Below are positions 35,569 through 43,948 of a stretch of 64,000 nucleotides of DNA, in pieces. The DNA comes from Acidihalobacter_A sp037381185 (GTDB taxonomy: Bacteria > Pseudomonadota > Gammaproteobacteria > DSM-5130 > Acidihalobacteraceae). Position numbers and translations under genes: made by a program. Within the stretch, counting starts at the first letter, position 1. Every line of letters begins with the position of its first letter. The DNA is taken from assembly GCF_037381185.1 (NCBI RefSeq), contig NZ_JARRQY010000036.1, forward strand, positions 1-64,000, written 5' to 3'. Below the pieces are notes generated by a model, which worked only from the letters and a program-made list of their open reading frames with translations, searched no databases and was not told the DNA's origin.

Positions 35569-37458
35569 ATGACTACGCACAAGGAAACCCTGGAATTCCA
35601 GGCCGAGGTGAATCAGCTGCTCAAGCTGATGATTCATTCGCTGTATTCGAACAAGGAGATTTTTCTACGCGAGTTGATCTCCAACGCGTCGGATGCCTGC
35701 GACAAGCTGCGTTTCGAGGCATTGGGCGACGACACGCTGTTCGATGGCGACAGCGAGCTTTCGGTGGACGTCGATTTCGACGCTGAGGCCGGCACGCTGA
35801 CGGTGCGGGACAACGGCATCGGTATGAGCCGCGACGAAATCGTCGCCAATATCGGCACCATCGCCAAGTCGGGCACGCGCGAGTTCTTTGAAAACCTCAG
35901 CGGCGACCAGGCCAAGGACGCCAAGCTGATCGGTCAGTTCGGCGTGGGTTTCTATTCGGCGTTCATCGTTGCCGAGCGCGTCACCCTGACCACCCGCCGC
36001 GCCGGCATGGGCGCCGAACATGGTGTGTGCTGGGAGTCCGACGGCACCGGCGCGTATACGCTGGAGACGCTAGAGGTGCCGGCACGCGGCACCGAGATCG
36101 TGCTGCACCTACGTGAGGAAGAGCGCCAGGATCTGCTCAACGCCTGGCGCCTGCGCAACATCATCACCAAGTATTCCGACCACGTGCCGCTGCCGATCCG
36201 CATGCGCAAGCAGGACGAGGAAGGCAAGCCGGGCGACGAGTGGGAGACGGTCAACAAGGCCTCCGCGCTGTGGCAGCGCTCCAAGTCCGAGATCACGGAC
36301 GAGGAATACACAGCGTTCTACAAACACGTCGGCCACGATTTCGGCGATCCGCTGGCCTGGACGCACAATCGCGTCGAAGGTCGTCTGGAATACACCTCGC
36401 TGTTGTACGTGCCGGCCAAGGCGCCTTTCGACCTGTGGGACCGCGACCATCCGCACGGTGTTAAGCTCTACGTGCAGCGCGTGTTCATTATGGACGACGC
36501 CGAGCAGCTCATGCCGCGCTATCTGCGTTTCGTGCGTGGCGTGATCGATTCCAACGACCTGCCGCTCAATGTCTCGCGCGAGATCCTGCAGGGCAACCGC
36601 ATCATCGACCAGATGCGCTCGGGTTCGGTCAAGAAGGTGCTGGGTCTGCTGGAGGATCTGGCGGAGAAGCAGCCGGAGAAATACCAGGAATTCTGGGACC
36701 AGTTCGGGAACGTGCTGAAGGAAGGCCCCGGCGAGGATTTCGCCAACCGCGAGCAGATCGCCAAGCTGCTGCGCTTCGCCAGCACGCACAGCGACGAGCA
36801 GACCCAGAACGTGTCGCTGGCCGACTACATCGCGCGCATGCCCGAAGGTCAGGACAAGATCTACTACATCACCGCCGATTCCTTCATCGCGGCGAAGAAC
36901 AGTCCGCACCTGGAACTGCTGCGCAAGAAGGGTATCGAGGTCCTGCTGCTCAGCGACCGGGTGGACGAATGGCTGACCGCCCATCTGCAGGAGTTCGACG
37001 GCAAGTCGCTGGTGTCCGTCGCCAAGGGCGATCTCGACCTGGGCGACATCGAATCCGAGGACGAGCGCAAATCCCAGGAAGAGACTGAAAAGGCCGCCGA
37101 AGGGCTGGTCGGGCGCATCAAGACGGCGTTGGGGGAGCGGGTGAACGATGTGCGCGTATCGCACCGCCTGACCAGCTCTCCGGCCTGTATCGTGCTCGGC
37201 GAGCACGACATGGCGCTGTACATGCAGCAGTTGCTCAAGCAGGCAGGTCACGAAGTGCCTAGCACCAAGCCGGTGCTGGAGATCAATCCGGTCCATCCGA
37301 TGCTGGCCCGTCTGGAGAACGAAGGCGATGAGACGCGTTTCGGCGAGTGGTCGGCGCTGTTGCTGGATCAGGCGATCCTGGCCGAGGGTGGCCAGCTAGA
37401 GGATCCGGCCGGTTTCGTGGTGCGCCTCAACCAGCTGATGCTGGCCTTGGCAGGCTGA
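35569..37458 (+). CDS. htpG: Molecular chaperone HtpG (bacterial Hsp90)
   Basis: 629 residues. ATP-dependent dimeric chaperone. N-terminal GHKL ATPase domain: LFLREL-type start IFLRELISNASDACDKLRFE (about 27-46), DNGIGM (about 83-88), GQFGVGFYSAF (about 123-133). Middle domain includes LYVQRVFIMDD and LPLNVSREILQ. C-terminal dimerisation domain ends near LLDQAILAEGGQLEDP. Good ribosome site GGAGAGGG. Normal length, with a terminator hairpin after it. Confidence 0.98.
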   Translation: MTTHKETLEFQAEVNQLLKLMIHSLYSNKEIFLRELISNASDACDKLRFEALGDDTLFDGDSELSVDVDFDAEAGTLTVRDNGIGMSRDEIVANIGTIAKSGTREFFENLSGDQAKDAKLIGQFGVGFYSAFIVAERVTLTTRRAGMGAEHGVCWESDGTGAYTLETLEVPARGTEIVLHLREEERQDLLNAWRLRNIITKYSDHVPLPIRMRKQDEEGKPGDEWETVNKASALWQRSKSEITDEEYTAFYKHVGHDFGDPLAWTHNRVEGRLEYTSLLYVPAKAPFDLWDRDHPHGVKLYVQRVFIMDDAEQLMPRYLRFVRGVIDSNDLPLNVSREILQGNRIIDQMRSGSVKKVLGLLEDLAEKQPEKYQEFWDQFGNVLKEGPGEDFANREQIAKLLRFASTHSDEQTQNVSLADYIARMPEGQDKIYYITADSFIAAKNSPHLELLRKKGIEVLLLSDRVDEWLTAHLQEFDGKSLVSVAKGDLDLGDIESEDERKSQEETEKAAEGLVGRIKTALGERVNDVRVSHRLTSSPACIVLGEHDMALYMQQLLKQAGHEVPSTKPVLEINPVHPMLARLENEGDETRFGEWSALLLDQAILAEGGQLEDPAGFVVRLNQLMLALAG

Positions 37459-37507
37459 ACCTGCCGCCCCGGGGCGCATCCGTCCGGGTGATCGTTCGGT
37501 GAATAAT

Positions 37508-37533
37508 GAAGGGCGCCCGCATGGGCGCCCTTC
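37508..37533. terminator. Bidirectional terminator hairpin between htpG and pncB
   Basis: An 11-bp stem with GCAT loop (core arms AAGGGCGCCC 37509-37518 and GGGCGCCCTT 37523-37532) lies between the convergent genes, 6 bases from the pncB stop. T residues follow on the minus strand (TTCATTATTC) and the plus strand has TTCG; it can serve both. Confidence 0.7.
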
Positions 37534-37538
37534 GTGCG

Positions 37539-38882
37539 TTAGGCAGCCGAATCGAGCCGGCGCGCAAGCGCGTCGAGTTCGGCGCCGATTTCGACCGGGT
37601 AGGGCGATGTCTGCGGCGCGAGTTCGCGCAGTGCGGGAGGCAGACGTCCGAGCTGCTCGAGCGCGTGGCTGCGGGACTCCTGCAGGCTCGGCAGCGGCGC
37701 GAGCAGTTCGCCGCTGCGCAGCACCGGCTGCAGCAGGGGCTCACCCTGTACCGGAGCATTTTCCAGCGTGATGCAGTCCCCGGCCATGAACCCCTTGGCG
37801 TCGTGGCGGCGGTAGACCTGCTTGCGGCCCGGCCAGGTCGCTTTGCCTTCGGAGAGTTTGCGTCGCGCACGGCCGGCGTATTCCTGCAGCTTGTAGGCGC
37901 AGTCGAGGTAGGGCACGTCGCTGGAAACGTCCATGCGCGTACCGACGCCGAAGCCGTCGATAGGCGCGCCACTGGTGCGCAGTGCCTGCACGGCGTATTC
38001 GTCCAGATTGCCGCTGGCGAAGATGGTGACCTCCCGCAGGCCTCCGGCGTCCAGAATCGCGCGCACCTCGCGCGAGAGGACGCCGAGGTCGCCGCTATCG
38101 ATGCGCACGCCGCGCACCTGGATACCCGCTTCGCGCAGTCGTGCGGCTACTTCGACCACCTTGTGTGCGCCCTCGAGCGTGTCGTAGGTGTCGATCAGCA
38201 GGACGGTCTTGTCCGGGTGGACACGGGCGAAGTCCTCGAAGCCGCCCAGCTCGTCATCGTGCGCCAACACAAAGGAGTGCGCCATGGTGCCGTACAGAGG
38301 GATGCCGAATTCCTTGCCGGCGAGCACGGTGGCACTGCCTTCGAAGCCGCCTAGATAGGCGGCGCGCGCCGCCAGCATGCCGGCTTCGGCGCCGTGTGCG
38401 CGGCGCATGCCGAAATCGACCAGCAGATGATCGGCGGCGGCCAGGCGTATGCGGGCGGCTTTGGAGGCGATCAGCGTCTCGAAGTGCAGCAGGTTGATGA
38501 TGCGGCTTTCGACCAGTTGCCCCAGCGGCAGGGGAGCGGTGATGCGCAGGATGGGTTCGTCGGCGAAGAACACGCTGCCTTCGGCCATGGCGTCCACGTC
38601 GCCATCGAAGCGCAGACCCGAGAGGTAGTCCAGCAGCCGGCTGTTGGCATGGCCGCTGCGCTCGAGCCAGGCTAGCTCGGCCTCGCTGAAACGCAGCTCC
38701 TGCAGGAACTCGACGACCTGCGCCAGGCCGGCGGCCAGCAGGAAACGGCGCGAATCGGGGAGTCTGCGTACGAAGAATTCGAACACGGCGGTTTCGGTCA
38801 TGCCGCGTTCCAGATAGGCCTGCATCATGGTCAACTGATAGAGATCGGTCAGCAGGGGGCTGGTGGGAACGCCCTCGGTCAC
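37539..38882 (-). CDS. pncB: Nicotinate phosphoribosyltransferase
   Basis: 447 residues. Joins nicotinate and PRPP, with ATP, to nicotinate mononucleotide in the Preiss-Handler NAD salvage route. Motifs: TDLYQLTMMQAYLERGM (about 11-27), DFGMRRAHGAEAG (about 155-167) with the phosphorylated-type His, and VRIDSGDLG (about 253-261) for phosphate binding. It is coupled to pncA by an ATGA overlap; together they convert nicotinamide to NAMN. Confidence 0.95.
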   Translation of the reverse strand: MTEGVPTSPLLTDLYQLTMMQAYLERGMTETAVFEFFVRRLPDSRRFLLAAGLAQVVEFLQELRFSEAELAWLERSGHANSRLLDYLSGLRFDGDVDAMAEGSVFFADEPILRITAPLPLGQLVESRIINLLHFETLIASKAARIRLAAADHLLVDFGMRRAHGAEAGMLAARAAYLGGFEGSATVLAGKEFGIPLYGTMAHSFVLAHDDELGGFEDFARVHPDKTVLLIDTYDTLEGAHKVVEVAARLREAGIQVRGVRIDSGDLGVLSREVRAILDAGGLREVTIFASGNLDEYAVQALRTSGAPIDGFGVGTRMDVSSDVPYLDCAYKLQEYAGRARRKLSEGKATWPGRKQVYRRHDAKGFMAGDCITLENAPVQGEPLLQPVLRSGELLAPLPSLQESRSHALEQLGRLPPALRELAPQTSPYPVEIGAELDALARRLDSAA

Positions 38883-39460
38883 GGTTGGATATCCTCCACG
38901 GTGATGGTTGTTGCGCCCTTGGCGCGCATTTCGTCGATGGCGCGGGCGCCGTCTCCGGGTTCGACGTCGACGGCACGTACGGCATCGACGAGAAGTATGA
39001 CTTCGAAATCGGCGGCCAGGGCGTCGCTGACGGTGTTGAGCACGCAGTAGTCGGTGGCCAGGCCGCCGATGAAGAGGCGCGTCACTCCCTGCTTGCGCAG
39101 CTGCTCAGCCAGGTCGGTGTCCTGGAAGCCCGAGTAGGCGTCGGCCTCCACGGTATCCGCCTTGGATATGATCAGCGCGTCGCCCGGCAGTTCCAGGCCG
39201 GCCGCGAAAGCGGCGCCGGGGCTGTCGGCCACGCAGTGTTCCGGCCAGGGGCCGCCCTGAGCGGCGAACGAGCAGTGTCCGGTTGGATGCCAGTCGCGGG
39301 TGGCAACGATCGGCAGGCCGGCCGCACGGAAATGCGCGACATAGCGGTTGAGCAGCGGTACGACGGCGTCGCCGTCGGCGACGCCGAGGCGTCCACCAGG
39401 CAGAAAGTCGTTTTGCACATCGACCAGAATCAGCGCGTCGTTGGCAGCGAGGCGTAGCAT
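38879..39460 (-). CDS. pncA: Nicotinamidase
   Basis: 193 residues. Hydrolyses nicotinamide to nicotinate. Isochorismatase-like fold with catalytic Asp in LVDVQNDFLPGG (about 13-24), metal ligands in RDWHPTGHCSF (about 55-65), the Lys in IISKAD (about 100-105) and the nucleophile Cys in GLATDYCVLNT (about 132-142). Upstream of and coupled to pncB. Confidence 0.95.
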   Translation of the reverse strand: MLRLAANDALILVDVQNDFLPGGRLGVADGDAVVPLLNRYVAHFRAAGLPIVATRDWHPTGHCSFAAQGGPWPEHCVADSPGAAFAAGLELPGDALIISKADTVEADAYSGFQDTDLAEQLRKQGVTRLFIGGLATDYCVLNTVSDALAADFEVILLVDAVRAVDVEPGDGARAIDEMRAKGATTITVEDIQP

Positions 39461-39609
39461 GGATTATCACTCCTGATGACCGGACGGCGCAGTGCGTGGG
39501 GGATATATTTCACCATAATTGCGCCAGCGCGCATGTCATGCAAGGGCTGCCACGGTCGTCGGGCGTATACTGCAAAGCCCCTGGGAGGTTTTTACGGAAC
39601 GGAAAGGTC

Positions 39610-40176
39610 ATGGGGTCGAAAGGTGACGCCAATCGCCGGCGTATCGTGGATGCGGCGGATCAACTGTTCTATCGGCAAGGTTACAACCGCACTTCGTTCA
39701 GCGATATTGCGCAGGCGGCCGAGTTGTCGCGAGGCAATTTCTATTATTACTTCAAGTCCAAGGACGAGATCCTGGAGGCGGTGATCGAGCGTCGCCGCGA
39801 GCAGTACGCCGAGATGCTGGCCGAGTGGTCCGAAAGCGAGTCGACGCCGCGTGAGCGCCTGCGCCATTTCGTCCGCATGCTGCTTGATGGGCGCAGCGAG
39901 CTGCTGCGCTACGGTTGCCCGACCGGCTCCTTGACGCTGGAGTTGGCCAAGATCCAGAGTGAGCAGCAGGATCACGCGCGCGTGCTTTTCGAGGTGTTTC
40001 GGACGTGGCTGAGGCAGCAGTTCATCACTTTGGGACACACGCAGGATGCCGACGAGCTGGCCTGCCACCTGCTTGTCATGGGACAGGGGGTCAGCCTGCT
40101 GGCCCCGGTGTATGCGGATCCCGCGTTGATCGATAGTGAGGTGACTCAGATCGATGCCTGGCTCGATGCTCTCTAG
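39610..40176 (+). CDS. TetR-family transcriptional regulator
   Basis: 188 residues from ATG at 39610 (GGAAAGG upstream). N-terminal helix-turn-helix: RRIVDAADQLFYRQGYNRTSFSDIAQAAELSRGNFYYYFKSK (split 9-50) fits the TetR DNA-binding signature. The C-terminal ligand-binding part (about 60-188) is helical with a CPTGSLTLELAK segment like regulators of the YcdC/AcrR-related group. Neighbours do not tell the target: pncA lies divergent 149 bases away, and the flippase-like gene is convergent beyond a repeat whose end overlaps this stop codon. Confidence 0.9.
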   Translation: MGSKGDANRRRIVDAADQLFYRQGYNRTSFSDIAQAAELSRGNFYYYFKSKDEILEAVIERRREQYAEMLAEWSESESTPRERLRHFVRMLLDGRSELLRYGCPTGSLTLELAKIQSEQQDHARVLFEVFRTWLRQQFITLGHTQDADELACHLLVMGQGVSLLAPVYADPALIDSEVTQIDAWLDAL

Positions 40177-40297
40177 GGATGAGCTGCAAGGCGCCCGCAG
40201 CGCAGTGAGTGAGGCATATCAAATAGATGGGCGAAGGGGCGAGCAGGGCGCAACGTAGCAAATCGCCCGTGTAGCCATTTAATCAACGTGTCCCTAG
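40173..40297. repeat. MITE-like repeat, copy A
   Basis: A 125-bp segment bounded by the inverted ends CTAGGGA (40173-40179) and TCCCTAG (40291-40297), the left one overlapping the tetR stop codon. Its core, from GCAAGGCG to GCAACGTAGCAAATCG, is similar to the core of copy B at 60920-61069. No coding capacity. It fills the gap between tetR and the convergent membrane-protein gene. Confidence 0.6.
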
Positions 40298-40309
40298 GCG
40301 GCGCGGCGC

Positions 40310-41308
40310 TCAGGGCTTGTTGCGGGCCAGCAACAGTCTCCGCGTTGCGCCGCCCGCGCTCGTCAGAAATACCGGTGCGCCGGCCAGCAGATACCAATAG
40401 AACGTGGTGAAACGCCACAGCACCAATGCCAGAGCTAGAGGTTCGGGTGCGAGCCAGGGCGCGAGCAACGCGGCGAAGCCGACCTCGACGCTGCCGGTAC
40501 CTCCCGGCAGGAAACTCAATTGGCCGGCGAACAGCAGCATGCCCTGGATGATGAACAGATACGACCAAGGCACGGCGTGCCCGAGGCCGAGCAGAATAAC
40601 CGGCAGTACGCTGTAGCGCATCAGCCAGTGCCCCATGCAGAAGCCGTACAGCAGGATCAGCCGGTGCCGGGGCATGCTCAGCAGCAGGGCGATGCCGTGG
40701 CGAAACTGAATAATCCAACGCGCCATCTTGCGCCGGCGTCGCTCGCTGACGCGCAGCGGCCGCAGAATGCGGCCGAACAGGCGCAGCATGCCGCGGTAGC
40801 GGCGCATCAGCCCCCAGAGCAGGCCGAGGCCCGTGCCGAGCAACACGAGCAGCAGCGTTGCCAGCAGCAAGGGGTGCTCCAAGCGCTGATCGAAGGTGAA
40901 TACCGCCAGCGCCAGCGGCAGCGCGGTGGCAAAGAAGGTCAGATCGGTGATCTGGTCGATCGCATAGAGCGAAGCGGCGCGGGCGGTGGACAGCCCTTGC
41001 CGATGCAGCAGGTACACGTAGGTGAGCGGGCCGCCTACGCCGGCGGGCGAGGCGACGCCGGCGAATTCGGTGGCGATAACGGTCGCCAGCGCCCGTCGTC
41101 GCGGTATGGCGTGCGCCACGCCACCCAGCAGCAAGCGCAGGCGTGCGGCGTTGAAGCACCAGCCAAGCAAAATCATGCCGAGCGTGCCAATGATCAGCCA
41201 GGGCGATACTCGGATGAGTTGCGGCAGTACGTCGCTGCCGCCGTAGACGAGCGGGATCGCCACGCTCAGCAGCAGGCTGAGCGCAGCGATCGCCAGATAG
41301 CGCTTCAC
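40310..41308 (-). CDS. Lysylphosphatidylglycerol-synthase-TM/flippase-like membrane protein
   Basis: 332 residues with about eight membrane helices. The UPF0104/AglD-type domain is marked by FAGVASPAGVGGPLTYVYLLHRQGLS (split about 93-118) and LPGGTGSVEVGFAALLAPW (about 275-293). Such proteins flip or process lipids, or attach to glycolipid systems; no aminoacyl-transferase domain is present. Start ATG overlaps the deacetylase stop by 4 bases, so the three genes of this run form one operon. It is the last of the three. Confidence 0.85.
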   Translation of the reverse strand: MKRYLAIAALSLLLSVAIPLVYGGSDVLPQLIRVSPWLIIGTLGMILLGWCFNAARLRLLLGGVAHAIPRRRALATVIATEFAGVASPAGVGGPLTYVYLLHRQGLSTARAASLYAIDQITDLTFFATALPLALAVFTFDQRLEHPLLLATLLLVLLGTGLGLLWGLMRRYRGMLRLFGRILRPLRVSERRRRKMARWIIQFRHGIALLLSMPRHRLILLYGFCMGHWLMRYSVLPVILLGLGHAVPWSYLFIIQGMLLFAGQLSFLPGGTGSVEVGFAALLAPWLAPEPLALALVLWRFTTFYWYLLAGAPVFLTSAGGATRRLLLARNKP

Positions 41309-42063
41309 ACCGCGTGCTCCAGCCAGTCGGCCTTGGTCATCGCCTGGCGCGTACGCAGCGCGCGGTTAAGCACGTCTCGCCAGAAGGCCACGGCGGCCGG
41401 GTGTTCGGCGTCAGCCGGGTGCAGGCCGAGGCGCAGCAGCGGCGCCTCGCGCAGACGTTGCTCCTGCACCGTGTTGACGATGCGTGAGGCGCCACGGCGC
41501 CAGGCCGAGCGCACGCTCCACACCAGACTGGGATAGCGGTATTCGTACCAATCGGGCAGAGCATAGAGCGCGCTGCGGGTGGACGTGTAGGCGAAGGGCA
41601 TGCGGCCCAGTGCCGCGCGGGTGCCCTCGCTCATCAGCCAGGCGGGGGCGACGAAACCGCGCACCGTCCAGCCCAGCCTGGCGAACTGCTCCAGACCCGC
41701 AGACATGTGTCGTTCGGCGGTGACGGTATCAAGCGCGGCGAATTCGCCTTCCGAAGCGGTATACAGCCGGCGTGTCGCCCACTGCAGCGGGCCGCGCGGG
41801 CGCGGCGCGCTGTCGTCCAGGTGGTGGAGGCCGTGCAGCGCGAGTTCGTCACCGCGCGTAAGTCTTTGTTCGATAGCGCTGCGGAATGCGGAGTCGTCCT
41901 CGATGCGGCCGCGGTGGTGGTAGTCGGGGACCACCAGCAGGGTGACGGGCACTTCGCCGCAGCCGTCGATCATCTCCAGCAGTCGGGCGCAGGCCGGCCA
42001 GGTGGCGGGGGCGACGTCGTGCAGCACGACGCTGACCGCGGGCCGCATTTCAGCCGCTCGCAT
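41305..42063 (-). CDS. DUF2334-like polysaccharide deacetylase
   Basis: 252 residues from ATG at 42063; alternatives at 42084 and 42048. The NodB-type metal site is recognisable: VVLHDVAPATW (about 12-22) and LALHGLHHLDD (about 74-84, His-x-x-x-His). GFVAPAWLMS (about 135-144) and the near-terminal LRLGLHPADAE (about 210-220) are also typical of the DUF2334 group, whose substrates are mostly unknown. It overlaps the glycosyltransferase stop and the flippase-like start, suggesting a shared pathway on a sugar-lipid or polysaccharide. Confidence 0.82.
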   Translation of the reverse strand: MRAAEMRPAVSVVLHDVAPATWPACARLLEMIDGCGEVPVTLLVVPDYHHRGRIEDDSAFRSAIEQRLTRGDELALHGLHHLDDSAPRPRGPLQWATRRLYTASEGEFAALDTVTAERHMSAGLEQFARLGWTVRGFVAPAWLMSEGTRAALGRMPFAYTSTRSALYALPDWYEYRYPSLVWSVRSAWRRGASRIVNTVQEQRLREAPLLRLGLHPADAEHPAAVAFWRDVLNRALRTRQAMTKADWLEHAV

Positions 42064-43270
42064 GTTTTCTTGCCTGCGTCGCATGTGGCACCGCCGCGCC
42101 GGTCAGCGCGGCGTAGCGTTCGATCAGTCCGGTGAACGCGCTGTCCCAGCTCCAGTGGGCTTCGACGCGCTGCCGGGCGGCGCGGCCCATCGCCGCCGTG
42201 TCGTGTTCGAACAGTGCGCGCACCGCCTCGCCCAGGTGCTCCGGCATGCTCGAGCGCGCCAGCACGCCGACTTCCGGCGTGACCAACTCGGGGATGGCGC
42301 CGGCGTCTACGCCGATCACCGGCAGGCCGCTGGCCATGGCCTCAAGCACGATCAGGCCGAAGGTCTCCGTATCGCCGGCATGGATCAGGGCGTCCGCTCC
42401 GGCCAGCAGGGGCGCAAGTTCGTCGGCGCCGAAGAAGCGCGACAGGCAACTGACGTTGCCGCCGGAACGGTAGGGCATGTCCGGGCCGAGCAGCAGCAGG
42501 TGGTATTGCGGGCCGAGCAGCGCGAAGGCCTGTACCAGTTGATCGAGATTCTTTTCGCGCGCGTAGCGCCCGGCGAAGGCCAACAGCTTCGTCTCCCGGG
42601 GAATACTCAGGCGGTCGCGCAGCGTGGTATCGCCCAGCTGTGGATGGAACTGCACGGTATCGACGCCCAGCGGCTGGACGGCAACGCGTTCCACGCCGAT
42701 ATCCAGCAGGGTATCGCGCATGCTGCGGCTGGGGGTGAACACTTGATCGAATTCCCGGTACAGCGTCTGCACGTAGCGCCGTACCGCGGGCAGGATCCAG
42801 CAGCCGAGGCGTTTGTCGAGCAGGCGGGGCAGATCGGAGTGGTAGAAGCCCACCACGGGGATCCCCAGGCGCTGGCCGGCTTCGAGTGCGGCACGCGCGA
42901 GGCGATAGGGATCGCCGGCCTCGATCAGATCGGGGGCGAGTTCGGCCAGTTTGTGCTGCCAGGTCGTGCGGCGCAGCGGGAAACGGTAGCCGTTGGAGAA
43001 CGGCAGCGGCGGGGCCGGCAGGGTGTAGTGTCCAGGTGCGGGCTCCCCCACATGCAGCCCAGGTGTCAACAGGCTGTGGCGCCAGGGCGTATGATGCGCG
43101 AACCAGGCGCGCTTGGCGTCCAAGTAGCGACGCACACCACCGCTTTGAGGCGCGTAGAACATGGTGACGTCGGCAATGTGCCTGCCGTCCGGACGGTCTC
43201 CGCCTGCCCGGACCGTTCCAAGGGGAGGCGTTGAAGTGTGTCGTGTCCGGGATACGTGTCTGGAACCCAT
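42050..43270 (-). CDS. Glycosyltransferase, GT4-type (Agt/SQD2-like)
   Basis: 406 residues from ATG at 43270; homology begins near residue 31 (IADVTMFYAPQSGGVRRYL), so the true start may be later. Two Rossmann-like halves of a GT-B fold; the C-terminal half shows KLLAFAGRYAREKNLDQL (about 223-240) and the donor-site HAGDTETFGLIVLEAMASGLPV (split about 292-313) with the EX7E motif. The N-terminal SGGVRRY resembles diacylglycerol glycosyltransferases used for membrane glycolipids during phosphate shortage. First gene of the three-gene operon; acceptor not proven. Confidence 0.88.
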   Translation of the reverse strand: MGSRHVSRTRHTSTPPLGTVRAGGDRPDGRHIADVTMFYAPQSGGVRRYLDAKRAWFAHHTPWRHSLLTPGLHVGEPAPGHYTLPAPPLPFSNGYRFPLRRTTWQHKLAELAPDLIEAGDPYRLARAALEAGQRLGIPVVGFYHSDLPRLLDKRLGCWILPAVRRYVQTLYREFDQVFTPSRSMRDTLLDIGVERVAVQPLGVDTVQFHPQLGDTTLRDRLSIPRETKLLAFAGRYAREKNLDQLVQAFALLGPQYHLLLLGPDMPYRSGGNVSCLSRFFGADELAPLLAGADALIHAGDTETFGLIVLEAMASGLPVIGVDAGAIPELVTPEVGVLARSSMPEHLGEAVRALFEHDTAAMGRAARQRVEAHWSWDSAFTGLIERYAALTGAAVPHATQARKHASG

Positions 43271-43306
43271 CTCATGATGATGCTAAGGCTATAACAGGGT
43301 GACAGT

Positions 43307-43948
43307 ATGACCGATTTCAACACCGCTCTCGATCTCTATCTTAGCGGTGACCGCGAGACGGCCCTGCGTTTGTGGCGGATGCTGGCCGAGCAGGGCGATG
43401 CACGCTCGCAGTACAACCTCGGTGTTCTCTGCGATGCCGGCGATGGTGTGCCCGAAGACAAGGTGTTGGCGGTGCAGTACTACCGCCAGGCTGCCACGCA
43501 AGGCTTTGCCGACGCCGCCTTCAATCTGGCTGTGATGCTGGACGAAGGCGAAGGCATGCCGGCGGACGCCGGCGAAGCTGCGCATTGGTTCTGGGTGGCC
43601 GCGGATGCAGGTAATGTACAGGCGCAGTTCCGTCTCGGCCTGAAGTACGACGCCGGCCGGGGGTTGCCTAGGGATGCCGAACAGGCCGCGCAGTGGTATT
43701 ACCGCGCTGCGCAGGCCGGTGAGCCTCATGCCGCAAGCAACCTCGGGCGCTGTTTCGCCATGGGCGAGGGAGTGCCGCGCAGCGATGTGGATGCCTACAA
43801 GTGGTTCAACATCGCCGCCGAACTCGGTGCGGCCAACGCTGCGCGCTATCGCGAGCGGGTTGCGCGGGAGTTGAGTGCCGATGAGCGCTTACGGGCGGGG
43901 GAGTTGTCGCAGGCGTGGTTGAGGGAGTTTCGGCAGCGGGTTGGGTGA
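43307..43948 (+). CDS. Sel1-repeat protein
   Basis: 213 residues. About five Sel1-like repeats of 36 residues, each with the A-x2-x-LG-x-(M/L)-x2-x-G-x-G-(V/M)-P-x-D pattern, for example YNLGVLCDAGDGVPEDKVLA, FNLAVMLDEGEGMPADAGEA and SNLGRCFAMGEGVPRSDVDA. These form an alpha-solenoid used for protein-protein contacts. No signal peptide, so cytoplasmic. Divergent from the glycosyltransferase (36 bases) and followed by a gene-free repeat block. Partner unknown. Confidence 0.9.
   Translation: MTDFNTALDLYLSGDRETALRLWRMLAEQGDARSQYNLGVLCDAGDGVPEDKVLAVQYYRQAATQGFADAAFNLAVMLDEGEGMPADAGEAAHWFWVAADAGNVQAQFRLGLKYDAGRGLPRDAEQAAQWYYRAAQAGEPHAASNLGRCFAMGEGVPRSDVDAYKWFNIAAELGAANAARYRERVARELSADERLRAGELSQAWLREFRQRVG

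Noticed and set aside
36109..37296. A 395-codon minus-strand frame opposite htpG
   Set aside because: Antisense shadow of a highly conserved chaperone gene.
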